From: Timema cristinae
Lineage: Eukaryota; Arthropoda; Insecta; Phasmatodea; Timematidae
Direction of reading: 5' to 3'
Length of the DNA: 64,000 nt
Assembly: GCA_039000515.1 (NCBI GenBank)
Contig: JBCFYV010000100.1
Location: 53,195,433-53,259,432 of the forward strand
How positions within the stretch are numbered: the stretch's first letter is position 1; each line of letters starts with the position of its first letter. The notes beneath the pieces are model-generated. The model was not told the DNA's origin, searched no databases, and saw nothing but the letters and a program-made list of their open reading frames with translations. Positions 53,201 through 63,330 of the stretch are shown in pieces. Made by a program: the position numbers and the translations under genes.

Positions 53201-53667
53201 AAGGCCAAGCCCATAGCTTGCTTATGTTGACCATCATTCAAACACCGATCAAACATCCTGTTGACGATTGCTTCGAGACGAGGATCCATATCCTTGTGTT
53301 CTTTCGAATTTTCAGCTATAAGCTCCTTTCTAAGTTGTGTATAGTGATCAATGCATTTGGCGATGATAGTATCAACATATTCACTGCGAGAATTGACATC
53401 AAAGAGATTTCCAGCTCCAAGAGCATACGTTAAAGAGTCTTCAAACGAACCCAGGTGATAATAAACTTTGCTAGCAACTAATGCAGCCAGTTCATGTTGA
53501 TTAAAAGCTTTGTCTTCGTGCAGAATTTCAATTTTCTCAATCGCTTCAGATATTTCTGGCCAAAACTCATCCACAATAAGATCCAATTTTTTTAAAGCAA
53601 ATACTTTTAATTCTGGCATCGGTTCTTCAAGAAGGGATATAATCCCTGCTGCAGAGGTTATATTCAT
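50075..53667 (-). CDS. PSMD1: 26S proteasome regulatory subunit PSMD1/RPN2
   Basis: RPN2 is the large toroidal scaffold of the 19S base. It starts [15 protein letters not shown] (ATG 53665-53667), like vertebrate [13 protein letters not shown]-terminal helices are followed by the proteasome/cyclosome repeats (for example [76 protein letters not shown]), a Lys/Glu-rich insertion (50900-51130) and the C-terminal beta segment. The tail [10 protein letters not shown] is the segment that docks RPN13/ADRM1 in the family. Coding parts are 53667-50858 and 50265-50075, with a phase 0 junction after QLK. Two one-base deletions break the written frame: near 51730-51739 (VVSL then LAES) and near 50083 (FEYM then ED stop). 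Length is close to the usual 950 residues. Transcription diverges from the unknown gene at 54887. Confidence 0.97.
50318..50475 (-). repeat. SINE family A2 copy in the PSMD1 intron
   Basis: Reverse orientation, GTGAACCCACATTTGCATGG to GCCACCAAGGCGGGT. Lacks the tail. Confidence 0.75.
50585..50830 (-). repeat. SINE family A1 copy in the PSMD1 intron
   Basis: Reverse orientation, tail AGCATAGTGTCTCAGTTTC to head CCACCGAATCAAG. Confidence 0.7.
50858..53667 (-). CDS. PSMD1: PSMD1 exon with start codon and nearly all of the protein
   Basis: A single 2.8-kb coding exon, unusual beside vinculin, whose exons are at most 240 nt. It is open except for the TAG at 51730-51732 caused by one missing base between VVSL and [12 protein letters not shown]. 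The exon ends AAG before donor GTTTGT. A pyrimidine-rich acceptor on the minus strand at 53683 (TTTTTTCTATAAG) suggests a separate 5' untranslated exon just upstream. Confidence 0.95.
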
Positions 53668-54886
53668 GTTTATACAAGTCTACTTATAGAAAAAAGAACA
53701 AAAGCATATAATATAGTTTTGTCTTACACTTTAATAAATATATTACAAATTTTCACTAAAACACACAACTCATCTACCTCAAGTTTATAACGTTAACATA
53801 ATACATTTCCCTCAACCTTTGAATTAAAATATATCTATTATAGATCAATACCAACTACTGGGTTACTCAATTATAACCATGGAATAGATTCTCATTAATT
53901 TCAGATCAAAATAATAGTTGAAAAATCAAGATAATAGAATAAATGAAACACGTTATAAACCAAAATTAAAAATTAAATACAGTCTATATATGTGAGTACA
54001 ATTGGTTATACATTTATTTTCACATTTTAAGTCTCCAAACGACAGAATATACAACAATCAAACATCTCACGATGAGTGAGTAATAGTAGAGTTGTGTTAA
54101 GATTCATTCTTAAATCATAGCTATTAACGATTCGTTCATTAGACATTTTAGATAAAGTTTAAATGGTACTTCCAATGAGAGTGTTTTTATTTTAAACATA
54201 GCGTACAGTGCACAATTCATAATAAAAAATAAAACTTTGTTTTAAAGGCTGGGTTTATTTCATGAAGCACGCATAACGAATATTACTCAAGAAGTTGAAA
54301 TATATTATTTTCAATTATAGCAATTATAACGTATACTAGTGAATAGTCACAATTATTAAAGTTGGTTTAACATTAACTTCTTTACATTATGCATTGATAG
54401 TAGTATATTACAATCATTGGATTCGAGACGCCAATGAAAATGCGAGAAGAAGCTCTATTCAATAAAACGCAAACATAAACAGTACATCAAATTTAGTTTA
54501 TGTTCATGTTTGTAATGCCATGTGGTAGCCATAGTTGTTTTGTTTATATCGAGTTTTTATTTAATTTTGTTTAACGTCGATGAGCGCACAAAAGTGAGTG
54601 AAGATGGTAGCGTGGTTGAAGCGATGCTAAGATATAAAATGCATTGTCGGCATGGAATTGTCTACATAAAGGAAAAGTAGTGCAGCGTGTGATTCGAACG
54701 AGTTTGAAGCGTTCAAATATTTTTATATTTTCACGTGAACAACGCATGGTGAGACTCGAGATCTCTTGTTCCAAGCATTCTGACAAATAAAGTGTTTGTC
54801 TTCACACTTCTGTTCTAGTACCTATATGAAGTGTTTTTATTGTAGGTATTCTGATTGGGTTAAATTACATCTGGTGTTGGATTGAT
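53668..54886. promoter_or_regulatory. divergent promoter region of PSMD1 and the unknown gene
   Basis: The two genes are head to head with 1.2 kb between their start codons. On the minus strand an acceptor at 53683 implies an upstream PSMD1 leader exon. On the plus strand a GTGAGT donor at 54594 and a TTATTGTAG acceptor before 54846 imply a spliced leader for the other gene. The rest is AT-rich. No TATA box or other element is convincing. Confidence 0.45.
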
Positions 54887-54912
54887 ATGTCTGAATTCAC
54901 CGATATAATGAG
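54846..54912 (+). CDS. unknown gene, exon with start codon (leader 54846-54886)
   Basis: Bounded by TTTTATTGTAG and GTAAAAAC. The first 41 nt would be untranslated. ATG at 54887-54889 opens MSEFTDIM plus two bases. The open frame continues upstream (about ILIGLNYIWCWID), so a start in an earlier exon cannot be excluded. Confidence 0.55.
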
Positions 54913-57217
54913 GTAAAAACTAAACGTGTGCTTTGTGATGGGAAAAATAAAAACTAACATAACCTATTGTATCGGGCTGGAGAGTGGTCCAAGCTTTCTG
55001 AAAGTGTTGAAGGGTAACTTTTTTTTTTCAAAATTATGATACATTCATTTCTACATTGATAAATGTGAATTTAAAACATTATGTTTATAAATCCAAGATG
55101 GAAGAATGGGTATGTTTATCGCCTTATAATTTATTTAATGGTTAATGTGCTTTTACTTCATTTAAATGGTAAATTCAATGCAAGATTCCCTTTCCAAGCA
55201 GATAGAAGTTTCTTGAGATCCTTCCGTTTAGCTTGTTGTAGTTTATTAACAATGGACTTACCCGTTTTGGTGGCCGCATGGCCTTAGGTATACTTTTGAA
55301 ATAGACTAAACTGCCGAAGACGGGGAGATCATACCGGTACCGGTAAGGTGTAATGAGAGTAGTTTTCTTCAATGGTTTTACACTCTCCCTCCACACAAAT
55401 GTCTAAATTACAAGTTTCTTATCCTTGGCATACTAGTGTAAGATAATAAGTCATGGCTACTGATTTGAATTATTTTCTTTTGCGTCTTGTATTCTTCCAC
55501 GGAGGACCATCGCGTCAATTTGCTCACGCCACACCACCCGCACCACTCACTTTTGTTCACTCACGTAGAACAGTGCCTAAGATTGTCTGTATGATTGGAA
55601 ATTAAGGAGAGTTTTTAAACTTTTTATTTTGTTATTGAAAAGTAGGTGTACCATACTAGAATATTCATGATAGGGTCTGGAACTAATACATGACACCCTC
55701 TATCCACAAATGTTGGCACAAGCACCGCTTATGGTGGTGGGCACTCAGTTGGTATGCCTCAATGGTGTGCTTACATCATGGTCACAGACAATTAATATAA
55801 ATAGACTTTCAATCTAATGGGGCTTAGCTCTGCTCCTTTCACCAACTTGAGACCTTAAACACTGGGATTCACTAGTGTCAGTGATAATAGGACTGAACGT
55901 AGTGAACCTAGTGTCGAAGGACTCGAGTTGTCAAAAGGAGCGCAACCATTTTAACCCTGAATGCTGAGTTTCTAGATATATTATTTGTCTGTGACCATGG
56001 AGCATTGACAAAACTGAAATTAAGTTAAATTCAAGTTTCAAAAGATACAGTTTAATTATCATTGTTTTTTGAATGAACATTTTGGTGAAGAATTTTTAGA
56101 AATATTATTTAATAGTTGAAAGAGGCCAGGCCGTTTTATATTAATAAGCTTCAATAGATTTAAGTAAGATTTATCACCATTATAGTTGTGTATGTATATT
56201 ATATAAAATATTAAAAATAATAACGGATTATACATAAACCTTTAGGCCATTACATTCCGGCATAAACAATTATGTTCAAAGAGAAAGAGTTTGCCAAGGA
56301 CTGAGCAAAAATATATATGTTATAATGCTCGCAGCTTATAAAAATATGAATGAATGGTTATTTCAATTTAATGAATACATACTCCATTTTACAAGTAACA
56401 CCATACCGGTACCATAAATTAATCTAAAAACATACTTTCAAAAAATATTATAACTCAATGATGTTATCTTTGAAAGGTCAATTTGTTTTTATGTTTTTCT
56501 GAAATGTGATATACTTCAATTTAATCTGATAGACCACATAAAAATAAATCAGTAACCATGGTTAGGACAAACTCTTATTTTAGGTTATGATTAATTAAAT
56601 ATTATTTAGGTACAATTTTAAGTATTAATGTATAGCTTGTTTAGGAATACATTCAAAAAAAGCTCAAAGCTATTTATGATTCTAACGCCTGTTTTTATTA
56701 GCTTTTTATTAACGTATTTGTAGTTAGTTTCAGTATTAACCATGTAATTTATTTAATTTTATTCCGTGATAAACTGATAATAGTTCACAATAAGTGGGCA
56801 CAATACTGTACTATTCGATTCTTTAAAAGAGGTATGTAGCGCTTCATGATTAAGTTTACCATAAATAAAGTTATTATCTGTGCAGTTGGTAAACATTTTA
56901 ATTGAGGGGTAACCGCTACAAACTAACAAAACTTAATGTTGTTTAAGAATTTAATCTAGTCACAAGAATAATAAATATTTTTAGCTTCTTTTTTTTAAAG
57001 TTTACTCAAAAAGTTTTTACTTCTACTTAGCCAAATATATATTAATTTTATCCTGATTTTTGTTCAGGAAAGTACTGTTACACTTTAAAATGTGTGCCTT
57101 AGCTAAGGAATGGAAACGCAGAAATGCACTTGTAGATCATAATTATGCTTTTGAAAATGATAGGATTGATAACTTGCACTGGGAGTTTGAAGATCCAGTT
57201 CAAGAGTCAAATCATAG
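54887..57217 (+). CDS. unidentified gene, first two coding exons (3' incomplete)
   Basis: Coding exon 1 (54887-54912) gives MSEFTDIM and ends in phase 2 before GTAAAA. Coding exon 2 (57068-57217) follows TTTTTGTTCAG, begins by completing AGG, and encodes KVLLHFKMCALAKEWKRRNA, then LVDHNYAFENDRIDNLHWEF, then EDPVQESNHR, ending in phase 2 before GTCAGT. The 58-residue product so far is helical-looking, basic then acidic, without a signal peptide or membrane segment. I do not recognise the family. Codon use and clean phases argue for a real gene. A retrotransposon begins 9 nt after the second donor. I find no further exon with confidence before 64000. Confidence 0.65.
55258..55455 (+). repeat. 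SINE family A1 copy
   Basis: ACCCGTTTTGGTGGCCGCAT, degenerate B box, body, tail reduced to AGATAATAAGTCATGG. In the first coding intron of the unknown gene. Confidence 0.7.
55456..57067 (+). other. intron of the unknown gene, no recognised content
   Basis: AT-rich sequence right of the SINE at 55258-55455. I see no repeat family or extra exon. Confidence 0.5.
57068..57217 (+). CDS. unknown gene, second coding exon
   Basis: A 150-nt exon, phase 2 to 2, so frame-neutral. Good acceptor TGATTTTTGTTCAG, donor ATAG-GTCAGT. The sequence is rich in charged residues (KEWKRRN, ENDRID, WEFEDP) and differs from all repeats in the window. Confidence 0.65.
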
Positions 57218-57226
57218 GTCAGTATT

Positions 57227-57426
57227 TGTTGTATATTATAAAATGTATATGTTGTATATTTGACTAGAGTAGTTGAGTCACATGACTAGAGCAGTTAAGA
57301 AATATTGTGGGTTGTGAGTGATTATATATATATATTTATATGATTACGGAGGAGTTTTGGCTTTTGTTAATAATCAAATCTGTATTGTGTTCGTTATATA
57401 CAAATAAATAAAATAATAAAACACAA
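57227..57426 (+). repeat. 5' LTR
   Basis: Begins TGTTGTATATT and ends near AAAACACA. Contains a TA-rich stretch and AATAAATAAAAT-like tail. It differs from the 3' LTR at many positions, including small indels, so the insertion is not recent. Confidence 0.85.
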
Positions 57427-57434
57427 ACATAACA

Positions 57435-57452
57435 TGGTGTCAGAATTGAATG
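57435..57452 (+). other. primer-binding site, tRNA-Leu type
   Basis: TGGTGTCAGAATTGA, just after the 5' LTR, resembles the TGGTGTCAGAAGTGGG site of many Ty3/gypsy elements, complementary to the 3' end of a leucine tRNA, with a few changes. Confidence 0.6.
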
Positions 57453-57612
57453 GCGCGTTGTTAAATTAGTTTGTTAGTGGAGAGCTGGACACAAATGTAC
57501 AGTCAAATGGATAACCTTAAAAAACTGTAATAATAGTTAAACGGAGTTTTTGATGTTGGGTCATTGAAGTAGGTATAAGAAAAATAAGTTTGGAAGAATA
57601 AGATTTATCATA

Positions 57613-58125
57613 ATGAACACTGTTTTTCGCCCACTACAACCATTAGAACTAACCGGCAACGTATCTGAAAACAGGCGTAAGTTCAAACAAAGATACACAT
57701 TGTTTATGGAAGCAGTAGGAAAAATGAAAGCCGAAGAAACTAATTAAATAGCCATTCCTACAACACATTTAAGTATACAACAGAAGAAGATAAGGATAAA
57801 CTTGAAATTATCCTGAAAAAAATTTGAAGCCTACTGTCAACCACTAAAAAATGTAATTTTTGAAAGATATAAATTATTATTTGTCCGCCAGAAAGAAGGA
57901 CAAACGTTTGACAGCTTCCTAACGGATCTACAAACCTCTGCATCTACATGTGAATTCAAGGAAGAGGATTCTCTATTAAGGGACAGGATCGTCTTGGTAA
58001 TCCAATTAATAATCTTCATGAACGCATGCTTCGAGAGCCGGACCTAACCCTAAAGAAGGCTGCAGAGTTCTGTAGAGCCGCTGAAGTCGGAAGACTACAG
58101 GTGAAAGCCCTTCAGGAATAAAGTG
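57613..58125 (+). pseudogene. retrotransposon gag-like remnant
   Basis: Frames in several pieces encode RERKFKQRY-like and LLFVRQKEGQTFDSFLTDLQ segments, followed by the LLRDRIV and LTLKKAAEFCRAAE motifs typical of gag in invertebrate Ty3/gypsy elements. Broken by stops and at least two frame changes. The zinc-knuckle region appears deleted. Confidence 0.7.
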
Positions 58126-58149
58126 TACAATAAACTAGAGAACAAAACA

Positions 58150-59460
58150 AGTTAACTGAAACTAATGCTATATTGGTAGCTTTTGGGGACAAAAATAAAA
58201 TAAAGCCTGAGGGAATAGTAATAATAAACTGCTCTTCTCGTAATGAACAAAATCAACAGACTAAATTTGTAGTAGCAAATGTAAATTCAGTACCCTTGCT
58301 AGGCTTAGGTGATTGTCTTAAACTTAACTTGTTAGCAAAAATAGGAATAGATTATATTTCAGAGCATATAAGCAAAGCAGATGTTATCGCTAAGCATACT
58401 GAAGTTTTTAATGGACTGGAATCTCCCTGGCAAACTAAACATAGAATTAAAAGATGTAATTCCAAAAATACACCCTCCTAGGCGTGTGCCTCTAAGCTTG
58501 CACATTAAACTCAAAAACAATCTAGATGATCTAAAAGAAAAAGATATTATTACAGAGGTTACTAAACCTACTGAGTGAGTCTATAGTTTAGTTATAGTGG
58601 AAAAACCTAACCACACATCAAGACTATGTTTAGTCCCTAAAGATTTTAATAATGCGATAAAGAAGGAAGTTTTTGATTCCAAAAGCAGAAGAAATAATGT
58701 CAAAGGTTAAATGGGAAAACAGTGTTTTCAGTGTTAAATATGAAAGAAGGTTTTTGGCACATAGTTAAATAAGCCCAGCTCATATTTGTGTACCTTTAAT
58801 ACAACATTTGACAGGAATAGGTTTAAAAGATTACCCTATGGGTTATGTTCAGACCCTGAAATTTTTCAAAAAAGAAACTTTGATATTTTGGTGATATTGA
58901 AGGTTGTGAAATTTATTTTGATGATTTAATTATTGGAGGGTCTAGTGAAAAAGAGCATGGTCAGATTTTAAATTAAGTCTTACAAAAGGCTAAAGCAAAC
59001 AATGTAAAGTTTAATAAAAACAAGTTTCAGTTCAGAGTAAAATCAGTAAGCTTTATAGGACAAATTGTTTCAAATGAAGGAATTAAACCTGATCCTGATC
59101 ATGTCAAAGCTATTATAAAGATGGAAAGACCTAAAAATAAAAAAGAATTGATGAGATTACTGGGGATGTCAAAGTACTTATTGCAGTACATACCTAACCT
59201 ATCTAAGATAACCGCGCCTTTGCGTTATCTTACTAAAAGTGATATTGACTGGCAATGGCTACCTGAACATGAACAAGCACTTAATCTCTTAAAAAGTGAG
59301 TTAACAAAAGCACCAGTATTAGCTATATTTGATAATTCCAAACCGTTAACGTTACAGTGCGACTCATCTAAGGATGGCCTTGGAGTTTGTATTTTACAAA
59401 ATGGACACCCTGTCTCGTATGGATCTAGAAGTGCTCAAATACTTTTTTGTAAATGGTTGG
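58150..59460 (+). pseudogene. retrotransposon protease end, reverse transcriptase and RNase H remnant
   Basis: Starts with a protease-tail signature (VPLLGLGDCLKLNL). RT motifs include PPRRVPL, NMKEGFWHI and the catalytic YFDD at 58914-58925, followed by GMSKYLLQYIPNLS. RNase H begins LTLQCDSSKDGLGV. Frameshifts and stops occur between 58480 and 59120. It breaks off inside RNase H near 59460, where a deletion joins it to the integrase part. Confidence 0.82.
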
Positions 59461-59469
59461 CCAAACACA

Positions 59470-60360
59470 AAATCTAAATGCCCTAATAATGTTATATTTA
59501 ACTTTAATTTACAGGACAAAATTACAGTAGAAGATGATTTGTTATTTTTAGATGATAAGCTAATTGTACCAATTTCATTAATAAAGGCCATGTTAACCTT
59601 AATTCATGAAAGTCATTTAGGGATTGAAAAATTTAAATCAAGAGCACGACAAGTGCTATTTTGGCCAGGTATGTGCAAAGAAAGCCAAGAAATTGTACTT
59701 AAATGTAAAATATGTGAAAAATTTCGCAAAAGTAATGTCAAACAACCGATGATTAGCCATCTACCACCTGATAGGCCCTGGCAAAAGCTAGCCACAGATC
59801 TTTTTGAATTTGGGTCCAATGACTATTTGGTTGTAACTAATTACTATACTAGATGGATAGAAATAGAAACTTTAAAAGGTAAAACATCTAATCATGTAAT
59901 TCAAAAACTCAAATCTATATTTGCTAGATTTGGAATACCAGACATTTTGATCTCGGATAACATGCCTTTCAACAGTTTGGAATTTAGAAATTTTGCCTTA
60001 GATTTTGATTTCTAACCTGTAATCTCAAGTCCACTTTACTCTCTGTCTAATGGACTTGCGGAAAAGTCAATTTCAATAGCTAAAAATATGTTTCGAAAAA
60101 CTTACGAAGGAGGTCAAGATATTTTTATATCACTCGTGAATACAGAAACACTCCAATTAAAGATATAAACTTATCTCCAGCACAATTTATGTCAAACAGA
60201 AAGATTAAAAGTAAAATACCCACCTCATCTAACTTACTTAAACAAAATAATTATATCAATATCAAAGCTAAACTCATAGCAAAAAACATTAAGACAAAGA
60301 TGTGGTATGATAGGGGTGCTAAAAATTTACCTGATTTACAACCCACCGAATCAATTTTAA
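59470..60360 (+). pseudogene. retrotransposon integrase remnant
   Basis: The HHCC zinc-binding region is visible (HESHLG, then CKICEKF). Core acidic residues lie at ATDLFEF and ISDN, with the third in NGLAEK after an in-frame TAA at 60013. The frame is lost after about 60130. The SINE at 60366 interrupts the 3' part, which resumes near 60680 and continues to 60990 as a proline-rich tail. Confidence 0.82.
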
Positions 60361-60365
60361 TACAA

Positions 60366-60646
60366 GGTGGTCTAGGGGTAAGGTGTCAGACTTCTGTGCT
60401 GGCGGCTGGGGTTCAACCCTCGGTCCCGGCACAGATTTATCTGATTACCAAACCCTTCCTTCACCTCTGACAAGACGTGTATTAATCACATCTTGTGAAT
60501 GTGTGGAATGCCAGGCCTCCACCGTGGTTCGGATCCCACGTTAAACTGTAGGTCCTACATTTCATCTCACAATCACCCTACCATTACACATTTGCGTAAG
60601 TGCGTATAACCCGAACGGGTAGTAAGACACGGTGCTAATAATAATA

Positions 60647-60677
<31 letters not shown>
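60366..60677 (+). repeat. SINE, A3 subfamily, inside the retrotransposon
   Basis: The tRNA-like head (GGTGGTCTAGGGGTAAGG, later GGTTCAACCC) differs from the A1 and A2 heads, but the element ends with the same CCCGAACGGGTAGTAAGAC tail and an (AAT)n run. Short AATACAA repeats flank it. Younger than its host. Confidence 0.8.
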
Positions 60678-60685
<8 letters not shown>

Positions 60686-61077
60686 AAAAATACAAAGTTT
60701 GTGAACCAAGTCCAATAGTAAACAAACACTTCACACCCAGATCTTTTATTGTAAAACAAAGTGATGGTAGGGAAATTAGAAGGAATAGGAAAGGATTAAG
60801 GAAGTAATTGAATCCACCTCCATACGTTCATAATCCAGAGCTCCGCATAAACAATCCAATCCCTCAACCTCCAATATGTAGTCGTAGATCTATCCAACCT
60901 GAGACTATTCCTACAATACAGCAAACCAATCCTCGACCAAAGTCACCTCCATCACTAACTATGTCTGAACTTGCAGAGCTGGCAGGATAATAAGAAAACC
61001 TATGAAACTAGATTTATAAAAATAAGATAAGTGTTTATTTTTGTATATACCAGTGCAATGTTTAAATTAACTTTGTT

Positions 61078-61087
61078 GGAGAGGAGA
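61078..61087 (+). other. polypurine tract of the LTR retrotransposon
   Basis: GGAGAGGAGA directly before the 3' LTR, the expected plus-strand primer site. Confidence 0.75.
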
Positions 61088-61282
61088 TGTTGTATATTAT
61101 AAAATGTATATGTTGTATATTTGACTAGAGTAGTTGAGTCACATGACTAGAGCATTTATGAAATATTGTGAGTGATATATATATATATATAAGTGCAGAG
61201 AAGGAGAAGGGTTGGCTTTTATTAATAATCAAATGTGTATTGTGTTCTTTATATACAAATAAATAAAATAGTAAAACACAAG
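61088..61282 (+). repeat. 3' LTR
   Basis: Starts TGTTGTATATTATAAAATG like the 5' LTR and ends near AAAACACAAG, followed by the AGTATT flanking repeat. Confidence 0.85.
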
Positions 61283-61439
61283 AGTATTACTTTAAATTGT
61301 ATTAAACTATTAGACAATATTAACACTTTTGCCCATTTCTACTGAAGCTAAAATTATAAAATAAATAGTGGAACATGCAGTTTACCTAACTTTACTACCA
61401 ACCAATATCGGTGATAACGCTGAATAAATGTTAGATTCT

Positions 61440-61790
61440 TCTAGTCCAGTTTGTAGGCTACAGGGCGATCAGGGTTTGAATTCTGGTCAGATGTATTGAG
61501 GGTTTTACCTAAATGATTTCCCACTCCCACATAAATCCAGGTATATTTTATATCCTTACTTCATTAGCTTTTTTAAAATACATAATGCCCAAACTGGTCT
61601 CAAAACAACCCACTTCTGAGCTTGCAATAGACTAGACTGCCAGAGACGGAAATATTGAGGTTCGATTCCAGCCGAGTGTACAGAGGGTTGTTTTACACGC
61701 TCCTTACATGCAAATGTGGGTACACTTCCTTTAAAGTCAACCTTCTTGATCTTTAACACAGTGCAATTAGTACACGGGCATATCAGTTTT
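61440..61790 (+). repeat. two partial SINE family A copies in tandem
   Basis: First (61440-61555): B box AGGGTTTGAATTCTGG and body. Second (61618-61790): GCAATAGACTAGACTGCC, B box GAGGTTCGATTCC, body. Confidence 0.6.
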
Positions 61791-62139
61791 CTCCCCAGAA
61801 AATGTTATGTAGCCGGCTGAAGACAGTGTAACACCTTGCTATATTTAATAACAATGTGACTTTGTATTTAAAAAGTAGAATGTTTTAATGACCAATTAAT
61901 TTTGTATACTGTATTTAATTTTTATTTTAATATGCTAGTTCTATATGTTGTTTTAACTCAAGGTGAACATTTCATAAATTAATTCTTCTCTTCCTCTTAG
62001 AGGCCCACTTGTCTCCATTTTTTTTAAAAATCAAAGTCGGTTGGATCTAGTACCTCCAGTGAAATCATCGTCAGATTATTTAATGTGTTCTGCTTCATGC
62101 GATTCCTTAAAAACAGGTTTGAATTTGTTTTAGAGTCAA

Positions 62140-62345
62140 GTCCTGTTGAGGACGGGGAGATCGAGGTTCGAATCTCGGTCGGGTGAACTGGGGTGGTTTT
62201 TCCTAAATGGTTTTCCACTCTCCCTTCACGCAAATGCGGGTTCACTTTTTCTAATTTGACCTTCCCAATTCCTAATCCATTAGCGTAATTAGTACTTGAA
62301 GCATATAACACAAATGGGTAGTAAGACGCGGTGCTAAATAAAAAA
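62140..62345 (+). repeat. SINE family A2 copy, 5'-truncated
   Basis: Begins inside the head (CTGTTGAGGACGGGGAGATC) and keeps an intact tail GGTAGTAAGACGCGGTGCTA followed by an AAT-rich run. Confidence 0.75.
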
Positions 62346-62384
62346 TAAATACATAATAATAATTGTGTCTCTGTTTTTTTTCAT

Positions 62385-63330
62385 AGATTCTAGTCTTAAA
62401 ACTAAATTAACATTAGCAACTGAACAATCAATAGGAAGATCTAACTATTCACCTGCAAGATACCACTGAAGACTTTTAAAAAGATTATCAGAGGTGTATT
62501 TTAATTCCATAATGCATAGTTTTGTAGCTTCTAAGATTGGGTGTATTTCTGTTAGATTAACATCTTACCTTTGCCAAATTTTAAACAATTCAGACAAATG
62601 AGGTAGCAAATCTGAAAGCAACATAATTGAAGCTACAAAATTATATTTTCCTCATATATTTGCTAAAGCTTTCAGCAGTGATGTCATTTCATTCAGTGAC
62701 CTTTCTTTTAAGTGCACTCATGACATTCAATAAGGATTTTCTTAAAGATTCTACAGCGAAGTCAACAAACAGCCACCTAATGTGTCACCAGCCATTTTAA
62801 GTTTAATCTGAGAGGACTGTTCAGTATTTTTTTGGATTTCATTTAAACCAGCCATCCTAACAGAATAAAAATAATTGTTTTAAGATATAATTAAATTTCA
62901 TTAAATATGGTAGGCCTAATTCAGCAGCTTGAGCGCTATCAAGAGCCAAACGGTGGTTTATTCAATGGCGGCTAACCATGAGTCCATCTGTCTCATCTAT
63001 TAGTAGTTTCGCTACTCCTTTATGCATATCGATCATGACGGCTGCTCCGTCAGTTTCTAGGCCCGCCAAGATTTCAATCCTACATTGCCATTTGTTTCAA
63101 TAATTTTGTTAGTTATAGCTACAGCTTTGCCATCATTGATATTACAAGTTGTTATAAAACTAACAATAATCTTGTTTTTAATTTGACAAACATATGTAAT
63201 GTAGCCTAGATGCTATAAGCTGTTCCAAAACTGAAAATGTCTGTCGTTTCATCACACAAAACATTGAAATAATCTACTGAATGAAGATTTGTTAATATTT
63301 CACATGTAATTTCTGAAGCTCAAATGTCAA
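62385..63330 (-). pseudogene. hAT-type (ZNF862/ZMYM-like) transposase remnant
   Basis: On the minus strand, scattered frames give FNVLCDETTDI, then ETDGAAVM with HKGVAKLL, then NHRLALDSAQAAE, then LPHLSELFKIWQR and AGE-type pieces. This is the order of the DDE and C-terminal regions of hAT transposases and their domesticated relatives. Many stops and frameshifts; no functional frame. It could be a transposon copy or a decayed host derivative. Confidence 0.7.

Larger units (their letters stand above)
57227..61282 (+). mobile_element. decayed Ty3/gypsy-type LTR retrotransposon
   Basis: Two similar direct LTRs (about 57227-57426 and 61088-61282), both starting TGTTGTATATTATAAAATG, bracket gag- and pol-like remains. 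Order is gag, remnant of protease, reverse transcriptase, RNase H, integrase, which fits Ty3/gypsy. Six-base repeats AGTATT flank it (57221-57226, 61283-61288). Stops, frameshifts and internal deletions in every part, plus a SINE inside the 3' end, make it inactive. It lies in an intron of the unknown gene. Confidence 0.88.
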
